Below the pieces are notes generated by a model. That model ran no database searches, had not been told where the DNA came from, and was given only the letters and a program-made list of their open reading frames with translations. Below, in pieces: positions 33,976 to 39,516 of a DNA stretch of 39,516 nt. How positions within the stretch are numbered: position 1 is the first letter of the stretch; each line of letters starts with the position of its first letter. The translations under genes and the position numbers were made by a program. This DNA is from Bacteroidota bacterium (GTDB lineage: Bacteria > Bacteroidota > Bacteroidia > Flavobacteriales > Flavobacteriaceae), in contig QMOV01000010.1 of the NCBI GenBank assembly GCA_003650305.1, forward strand, positions 1 to 39,516, given 5' to 3'.

Positions 33976-36765
33976 ATGATATTTCTTACCAAATTAAAAA
34001 AAGCCTTCACTTTTTTCGTGTTTATTGTTGCTATTACTCAATTATTTGCTCAAGATTTAGACAAAACCTATGCCGATTTAATAAAAGAATATACTACAGA
34101 TTCGCGGTTTTTGCCAAGATCGTTACAAACGTTTCCAGCATCTTCAGAATTGCCTTCACCTTTAGAGCATTTTGGAACTATAATAGGCGCTCCTGGTGTG
34201 ATGCATCATACTGCCGATATCTATAATTATTATAAAATACTGGCATCGAAGTCCGATAGAATTAAAATGGTAACTGTTGCCAATTCAGAAGAAGGAAGAC
34301 CAATACATTTACTTATTATTTCAAGCCCAGAGAATTTAAAAAATCTTGATATATATAAACAGAATTTAAACAAATTAGCAGATCCAAGAACTATTGAATC
34401 AGATGAAGTAGAAAATTTGGTGGCTCAAACAAAACCCATGTATTACCTTAATGGAGGTTTGCATTCAACAGAAATGGGATCGCCAGAAATGCTTATGGAA
34501 TTAACATTCAGGCTTATTGCAGATGAGAGTAATGAGATGCAAAATATAAGAGATAATGTAATTACTTTGATAAATCCAGTATCAGAACCCGATGGAAGAG
34601 ATAAACAAGTAGATTGGTATTATCGTTACACAAAAAGTAAAGAAGTATATGATGATGGTTTACGAAGTTCACCACCTTATTGGGGAAAATACGTGTTTCA
34701 TGACAATAATCGTGATGGATTGCAAGTGTCTCAAGCCTTAACAAAAGCCATTTTTGATGTGTATTATGAATACCATCCAGTTGGAATGTTAGACTTACAC
34801 GAATCTGTTGCATTATTGTATATCTCAACAGGAACTGGACCTTACAATACGTATATAGATCCAATTACAATAGGTGAGTGGCAGGTTATGGGAAACCACG
34901 ATTTAACTCAAGTAACTGCTGAAGGACTTCCAGGTGTTTTTACTTGGGCATTTTATAATGGGTGGTGGCCAGGCTATGGAATTTGGGTTGGAAATAACCA
35001 TAATTCTGTTGGTAGATTTTATGAAACCTTTGGAAATGCAGGAGCAAACACATTTATGAGAGACCTTTCAAACAGTAAATATGCTGGAGATCCTGTACAT
35101 TCAAGACAATGGTATCGCCCAGTGCCACCAACCGAAAAAGTATTGTGGTCTGCTAGAAACAATGTAAATTATATGCAGTCTGGAGTTGTGGCATCGTTAA
35201 GTTATGCTGCTAATAATGGCAATCAATTACTGAAAAACTTCTATCAAAAAGGTGTCAATAATATTAATAAATGGAAGCAAGGCGGGAATTTTGCTTATGT
35301 GATAAATAAGGAGCAACGCGATCCAAACATGGTTGCTTATTTAGTAAATCAGTTGCGAGTACAAGGCATCGAAGTGCATCGTAGAAAAAGCGGTAACAAT
35401 AAAGGTGAATACGTTGTAGTGCTTAATCAGCCTTATAGTGGATTTGCTGATGCACTACTTTCTAAACAAGATTATCCTAAAAAAGCAAAATATAACCCTT
35501 ACGATGATATCTCCTGGACCTATGGCTTGATGTATGGTGTAGATGTTGAGGTAATTTCAAAATCTGATGGATTTTCGATGGATGCGCTTGAATTAGTGAC
35601 TGAAGATGTTAAAATTACAGGTTTCGATTCTGGAAGTGGTACACATATGATTATTAATTACAAAGCACAAAATGAAATTTTACCATTATTGTATAAAATA
35701 TCTTCAACAAATAATGATGCAAATATTACAATAACAACTGAACCAATTACAATAAAAAAAGATTCTTTAGGAAGTGGAAGTATTATGATTTCGGGAGCTG
35801 ATAAGAATACAGTAAATCTTATTAAAAGTATGGGATTGGATGTTATTAAATCTTCATCTTTACCAAAAGCATCAACACGTTTAGTGAAATTACCACGAAT
35901 TGCAATTTATCACACTTGGTATAATACACAAGCCGAAGGTTGGGCACGATTCACTTTTGAAAATCGAAAAATTCCTTACACATCTATTGATAAAGACGAT
36001 CTAAAAGATGGTAATTTATATAATCGTTTTGATGTAATTTTAATACCACATACTTCTGGAAGTGTAGAAACTATGATACATGGTATCGATACAAAATGGG
36101 GGCCAATGCCATATACAAAAACAGACGAATATCCGCATCATGGATATCCTGATGCTACTCACGATATGACAGGTGGTCCAGGTTTTGATGGTATGCATAA
36201 TCTTAAACAATTTGTTGAACAAGGCGGAACATTAATTACCCTTGCCAATGCAACACGGATGGCTGCCGAAACAGGAATTACCCGAGAATTATCAACTTAC
36301 AGTACTGGCAATTTGTATCATCCAGGTTCAATAGTTACGGCGAAGGTTAAAAATAATGGACATCATATTATGAATGGCTACCCAGAAGTAACACATGTGT
36401 TTAGAGGTAATTTACAACTATATCAAGTTGGGAAATATCAACGGCATCATATGGTAATGCAATACGGAACGAGTCAACTTAAAGACGAGAAAGTATATGA
36501 TGGTGAGATTATGGGAATGCAAGATTATAAGCCAGATTCGTTAGCTGTTGCTAAATCAAAAGAGAAATCTAAACAAAAATATGTGCTATCAGGGATGGTA
36601 AAAAACGAAGACAAGATTGTTGGACAAGGCGCTATTTTTGACATTCCTGTTGGTAAAGGACGAGTGATTGCTTTTACATTTAATCCGCTGCATCGCTATT
36701 TAAATCATCATGATGCACCAATGTTGTGGAATGCTATTTTGAATTGGGATGTAAAACCTGAATAA
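33976..36765 (+). CDS. M14 zinc carboxypeptidase, exported
   Basis: 929 residues from ATG at 33976, chosen because it opens a proper signal peptide (MIFLTKLKKAFTFFVFIVAI, cut near LFAQ-DL at residue 26); a longer reading from 33757 would bury it. M14 zinc ligands are His163 and Glu166 in NGGLHSTEMGSPE and His275 in MLDLHES; other landmarks are INPVSEPDGRDK (about 199-210) and FHDNNRDG (241-248). The remaining C-terminal 600 residues include an IYHTWYNTQAEGWARF segment and a glutamine amidotransferase-like fold around 700-900 (VEQGGTLITLANATR). Family members remove C-terminal amino acids from peptides; an exported role in peptide use is likely. Confidence 0.92.
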   Translation: MIFLTKLKKAFTFFVFIVAITQLFAQDLDKTYADLIKEYTTDSRFLPRSLQTFPASSELPSPLEHFGTIIGAPGVMHHTADIYNYYKILASKSDRIKMVTVANSEEGRPIHLLIISSPENLKNLDIYKQNLNKLADPRTIESDEVENLVAQTKPMYYLNGGLHSTEMGSPEMLMELTFRLIADESNEMQNIRDNVITLINPVSEPDGRDKQVDWYYRYTKSKEVYDDGLRSSPPYWGKYVFHDNNRDGLQVSQALTKAIFDVYYEYHPVGMLDLHESVALLYISTGTGPYNTYIDPITIGEWQVMGNHDLTQVTAEGLPGVFTWAFYNGWWPGYGIWVGNNHNSVGRFYETFGNAGANTFMRDLSNSKYAGDPVHSRQWYRPVPPTEKVLWSARNNVNYMQSGVVASLSYAANNGNQLLKNFYQKGVNNINKWKQGGNFAYVINKEQRDPNMVAYLVNQLRVQGIEVHRRKSGNNKGEYVVVLNQPYSGFADALLSKQDYPKKAKYNPYDDISWTYGLMYGVDVEVISKSDGFSMDALELVTEDVKITGFDSGSGTHMIINYKAQNEILPLLYKISSTNNDANITITTEPITIKKDSLGSGSIMISGADKNTVNLIKSMGLDVIKSSSLPKASTRLVKLPRIAIYHTWYNTQAEGWARFTFENRKIPYTSIDKDDLKDGNLYNRFDVILIPHTSGSVETMIHGIDTKWGPMPYTKTDEYPHHGYPDATHDMTGGPGFDGMHNLKQFVEQGGTLITLANATRMAAETGITRELSTYSTGNLYHPGSIVTAKVKNNGHHIMNGYPEVTHVFRGNLQLYQVGKYQRHHMVMQYGTSQLKDEKVYDGEIMGMQDYKPDSLAVAKSKEKSKQKYVLSGMVKNEDKIVGQGAIFDIPVGKGRVIAFTFNPLHRYLNHHDAPMLWNAILNWDVKPE

Positions 36766-36872
36766 AAATTTTATTTGAGTTTTCCTCATTAAAAGCACAT
36801 GACATTCTATGGCAGAAAAACCAGTTTATAGTAAATCGTATAAAGGTATGTCTTACTCATTCTTACTGGTGT

Positions 36873-39047
36873 TTACAGTTTAATTTTTAATCCACCATTT
36901 AATACAAAACCATCAACAGGAGCATAAATATCTCTAAAAGTTGGGTCGGTAATTGGTCCAGTATAAATAGTATCAAACTTTGTTTGTCTTGTATTTCCAA
37001 AATTTTCAAAATTTATAAAAACTGAAAAATTCTCCCATAACTTTTCAACCATAAACCCGAACAACCAATATTGTTTTCCAGTTGCTCCATCGTTTAATTC
37101 TTGAGGAGAAAAATAATAAGCTTCTAATCCCATTTTTAATTTTTCTTCAATTTCATACATCAAAACATTATTTAATCGGTGTTTTGCAACCAATGGAAAA
37201 GTTGTTGTTTCACCATTATAATGTTCTATTACGTCGGCCAATGTGTAGCCTACAAAAAGTTTAAAGTCTTTATAGGTTAACTTTATATTAGTTTCAATTC
37301 CTTTGGTATCGATATATCCATCAGGTTGAAGAAATTCAAACGTGTTATTACTAGTTGGTGTTAAAATCAAAGGATCTTTTATTTGGGTGTAAAATATTAA
37401 AGCGTTTAAACTGAAAGACATTTCGTTAGAAAATTGTGTCTTATAATTAACATCGAAATTTCCGCCTATGGATTGCTCTGCTTTGGTTTTTGAAATATCA
37501 ATAGGAAGTACATCTTTAAACTGAATGCGCTCTGCGTCTTCTGTAAATACAGTTGGAGTTTTATAACCCAAACCACTACCAAGTCGCAGAGCTAGTTTTG
37601 GATTAACCTTTAAAAGTGCAGAAATTCTTGGTAAAGCAAAAAAACCATATTCGTTTTGATAATCGGTACGTAAACCAGTTTCAAGTATAAATTTATCTGT
37701 TAGGTTCCAAGTATTTTGAATAAACACACCAAAGGTTGTATAATTATAGTCCACGACTTCAGCTTCGTTAAATTTGTCTTGGTCAAATTTATCAGTCCAA
37801 AGATTTAATCCAACGATCCATTCACTTTTTCCGCTGTTATAATTATAGGTTGCTTCGGTAAAAGAAGATAATTGATCTCCAGAAAATTTGAATGTTGGAA
37901 TTTCAATACTTCTATCGTAATAACTTATACTATTTTTAAAAGATAATTTAGATTTGTCGTTAATTATATGATCCAACCCAATTTGAGTGCTTAAGCGATT
38001 TGTTTTATTTTTTTCAAAATAAGAATGTTCGCTACTGCCTCCATCTTCAATATATATAATATCGCCTCCAATACGTTCTTCAATAGTAATATTAAAGCCA
38101 GCATTAAGTGTTGTTTTATCATTTATGTAAACAAATAATTTTGGATTAATTGTATATCTTGTAAATTTTGGAATTGCTGTAAATCCTACATCTGAAGGAT
38201 CGTAAGGCGCTCCTAAATTATAAGACGCAAAAATGGTGGTTCCAACTTTCTTGAATTTTTGAGAATAAAATCCGCTTACATCCAAGCCTAATGCAGATGT
38301 TCCGTTTAGCATAAGATTAATTTCTCTTTCTTCTACAGGTTTTTTTGAAATTAGATTAACCAAACCAGCAATAGCACCACCACCATAAAGTGTTGAAGAA
38401 GCGCCTTTAATTACTTCTACTTGTTTCAAATCTAATGGAGCAATTTGCAGTAAACTTAAACCACCAGAAAATCCCGAATATAACGAATAACCATCTCTTA
38501 AAATTTGCGTGTATTTTCCATCAAGTCCTTGAATTCGTATACTGGAATTATAACTTGTAGCTGATGTTTGTTGTGTTTGAATACCTGTACTTTCGTTCAA
38601 CATCATGCGAATATCACCAGGTTTCATATTCCCTTTTTCTTCGAGTTCTTCTCCCGAAATAGCTTCGATCCGTGTTGGTGTATTGTAAATAGTTCTACTG
38701 GAACGCATGGAAGAAATAATTATTTCATCCAACTCGTCTCCTTCACTGGGAGACAGTAAAATTTCCAAGGGTTCGGTTTGTGTTAAGGGAAAATTAAATG
38801 TATCGGTTTTTCCCAGATAGCCGATATAACTAAAAGTTATGATTTGTTTCCCATTAGGAATGTTATTAATTTCTAAAAAGCCGTTTTCGTCAGAACTTGC
38901 ACCTATAGTTGTGCCTTGTATAATTGCACTTGCACCAAATAATACTTCTTTACTTTCGCTATCTTTAATAATGACTTTTAATGTGTTTTGTCCTAAAGTT
39001 ATAGATGTATAGAGCATTGCCAATAGAAACAAAATAAGTTTTCCCAT
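36873..39047 (-). CDS. TonB-dependent outer-membrane receptor with carboxypeptidase-like N-terminal domain
   Basis: 724 residues. Signal peptide about 1-19 (ending TLGQ), a carboxypeptidase regulatory-like domain at about 22-100 (VIIKDSESKEVLFGASAIIQ), a plug at about 112-235 with IRIQGLDGKYTQILRDG and VEVIKGASSTLYGGGAIAG, then a 22-strand-type barrel ending with a hydrophobic strand and L (VLNGGLKIKL). It imports a ligand across the outer membrane with TonB energy. The compact 724-residue size and a lack of a SusD partner nearby argue against a glycan SusC and fit siderophore, haem, vitamin or peptide uptake; the ligand cannot be read from sequence. Confidence 0.94.
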   Translation of the reverse strand: MGKLILFLLAMLYTSITLGQNTLKVIIKDSESKEVLFGASAIIQGTTIGASSDENGFLEINNIPNGKQIITFSYIGYLGKTDTFNFPLTQTEPLEILLSPSEGDELDEIIISSMRSSRTIYNTPTRIEAISGEELEEKGNMKPGDIRMMLNESTGIQTQQTSATSYNSSIRIQGLDGKYTQILRDGYSLYSGFSGGLSLLQIAPLDLKQVEVIKGASSTLYGGGAIAGLVNLISKKPVEEREINLMLNGTSALGLDVSGFYSQKFKKVGTTIFASYNLGAPYDPSDVGFTAIPKFTRYTINPKLFVYINDKTTLNAGFNITIEERIGGDIIYIEDGGSSEHSYFEKNKTNRLSTQIGLDHIINDKSKLSFKNSISYYDRSIEIPTFKFSGDQLSSFTEATYNYNSGKSEWIVGLNLWTDKFDQDKFNEAEVVDYNYTTFGVFIQNTWNLTDKFILETGLRTDYQNEYGFFALPRISALLKVNPKLALRLGSGLGYKTPTVFTEDAERIQFKDVLPIDISKTKAEQSIGGNFDVNYKTQFSNEMSFSLNALIFYTQIKDPLILTPTSNNTFEFLQPDGYIDTKGIETNIKLTYKDFKLFVGYTLADVIEHYNGETTTFPLVAKHRLNNVLMYEIEEKLKMGLEAYYFSPQELNDGATGKQYWLFGFMVEKLWENFSVFINFENFGNTRQTKFDTIYTGPITDPTFRDIYAPVDGFVLNGGLKIKL

Positions 39048-39214
39048 TAGTTTCTAATTTTTTTAATATTTAGAAGTCTTCCTTTTAGTTTTTGAGAATT
39101 CAAATTTCAAATTTTTTAATTGAATTTAAAGATACTTAATATCACTAAATTTTAGTTAAATCTCTTTATAATTTCTCAATGACGACTCTGTGAAAGCTTT
39201 TATGATAGCATCTG

Positions 39215-39516
39215 CTACAATCTAAAATTGTACCTCACCTTCAATAAAATTTGTTGACTTTGTAAAACCCAATTTTCGGTAATATCATTCAACGTATTAT
39301 GATTAAACACAAAAATAACATCGCCAAGAGGTGAAAATATCCAATGAACTCTTACGTTCACACCCAAATTTCTGCTATCAGTATCGTATTGAAAATAGCT
39401 ATTTAATTGAAAATCTGAATTTACATTAAACCGCACACGTGAACCAACCAGCGTTTGGTCAAAATCTCCCCAAGGTAAACGACCAATGTTTCTTTCACCA
39501 TTGAATTCAATACCTA
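39215..39516 (-). CDS. DUF5916 / family 9 carbohydrate-binding-like outer-membrane protein, C-terminal fragment
   Basis: 100 codons open to the window end; the N-terminal part lies beyond 39516. The visible C-terminus GRLPWGDFDQTLVGSRVRFN, then FQLNSYFQYDTDS, VRVHWIFSPLGDVIFVFNHN and LLKVRYNFRL, shows alternating barrel strands with a terminal aromatic-x-aromatic pattern, as in DUF5916 proteins, large surface proteins in which an N-terminal CBM9-like domain precedes a beta barrel. Function of the family is unknown. Stop codon lies 167 bases upstream of the TonB receptor start, on the same strand; the gap 39048-39214 shows no terminator or clear promoter. Confidence 0.78.
   Translation of the reverse strand, partial: GIEFNGERNIGRLPWGDFDQTLVGSRVRFNVNSDFQLNSYFQYDTDSRNLGVNVRVHWIFSPLGDVIFVFNHNTLNDITENWVLQSQQILLKVRYNFRL

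Noticed and set aside
1-39516. tRNA, rRNA, CRISPR array, insertion sequence, prophage, toxin-antitoxin or defence genes
   Set aside because: Searched by eye on both strands; nothing with the expected structure or protein motifs was found. The tandem repeats at 25955-26389 are coding and not spaced like a CRISPR array.

Overview
AT-rich chromosomal DNA from a member of the Bacteroidota, most likely a marine Flavobacteriaceae of the Winogradskyella/Lacinutrix/Psychroserpens kind (family level is inference, genus is a guess). The reasons are the -7 boxes of the TAnnTTTG type in front of several genes, weak or absent Shine-Dalgarno sequences, many lipoproteins with a short signal and a Ser-Cys lipobox, and families typical of this phylum (DUF5522, DUF4136, DUF4890-like, DUF5117-type metalloprotease, DUF5916, TonB receptor with a carboxypeptidase-like N-terminal domain, Asp-box 'glycosyl hydrolase'). 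No tRNA, rRNA, CRISPR array, transposase, integrase or prophage gene was seen; the window looks like ordinary core and near-core chromosome.

Layout. 1-1752 (minus): mevalonate pathway pair, class II HMG-CoA reductase followed by a GHMP kinase cut by the window edge. 2046-5254 (plus): two tandem POT peptide transporters, each closed by a strong terminator. 5342-5890 (plus): exported thioredoxin-like protein. 5896-10652 (minus): tight five-gene operon surE - small membrane protein - lpxB - NlpC/P60 lipoprotein - comEC. 10810-13023 (plus): Prc/Tsp tail-specific protease. 13086-15834 (minus): DUF4136 lipoprotein, urocanate hydratase and a 51-residue DUF5522 protein. 15885-18873 (plus): three-gene operon of a D-cysteine desulfhydrase/ACC deaminase family enzyme, a glucosaminidase-LysM lipoprotein and hemL. 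18937-23803: DUF4890-like protein (minus), M49-like metallopeptidase lipoprotein (plus) and a metzincin-type DUF5117 metalloprotease (minus).

23967-26419 (plus): two overlapping paralogous membrane-anchored alpha/beta hydrolases, then a small secreted very acidic protein made of four 37-residue repeats, the least understood gene here. 26493-28433: a bacterial paraoxonase homologue (minus) and a crotonase (plus). 28496-39516: large exported proteins, namely an Asp-box repeat protein (minus), a CocE/NonD hydrolase (minus), an M14 zinc carboxypeptidase (plus), a TonB-dependent receptor (minus) and the C-terminus of a DUF5916 outer-membrane protein (minus).

How the genes fit together: POT transporters, exported M14/M49/metzincin/S15-like enzymes and a TonB receptor are consistent with a peptide-scavenging lifestyle, while surE-lpxB-C40 and the glucosaminidase belong to envelope upkeep. 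No single cluster stands out as a complete new system. The most unusual signals are short palindromic repeats that entered or border coding sequence (in-frame in the GHMP kinase; supplying the stop codon of the DUF5522 gene and recurring inside a terminator), the acidic tandem-repeat protein, the paraoxonase with an intact metal site, and family members whose diagnostic active-site residues differ from the usual annotation.
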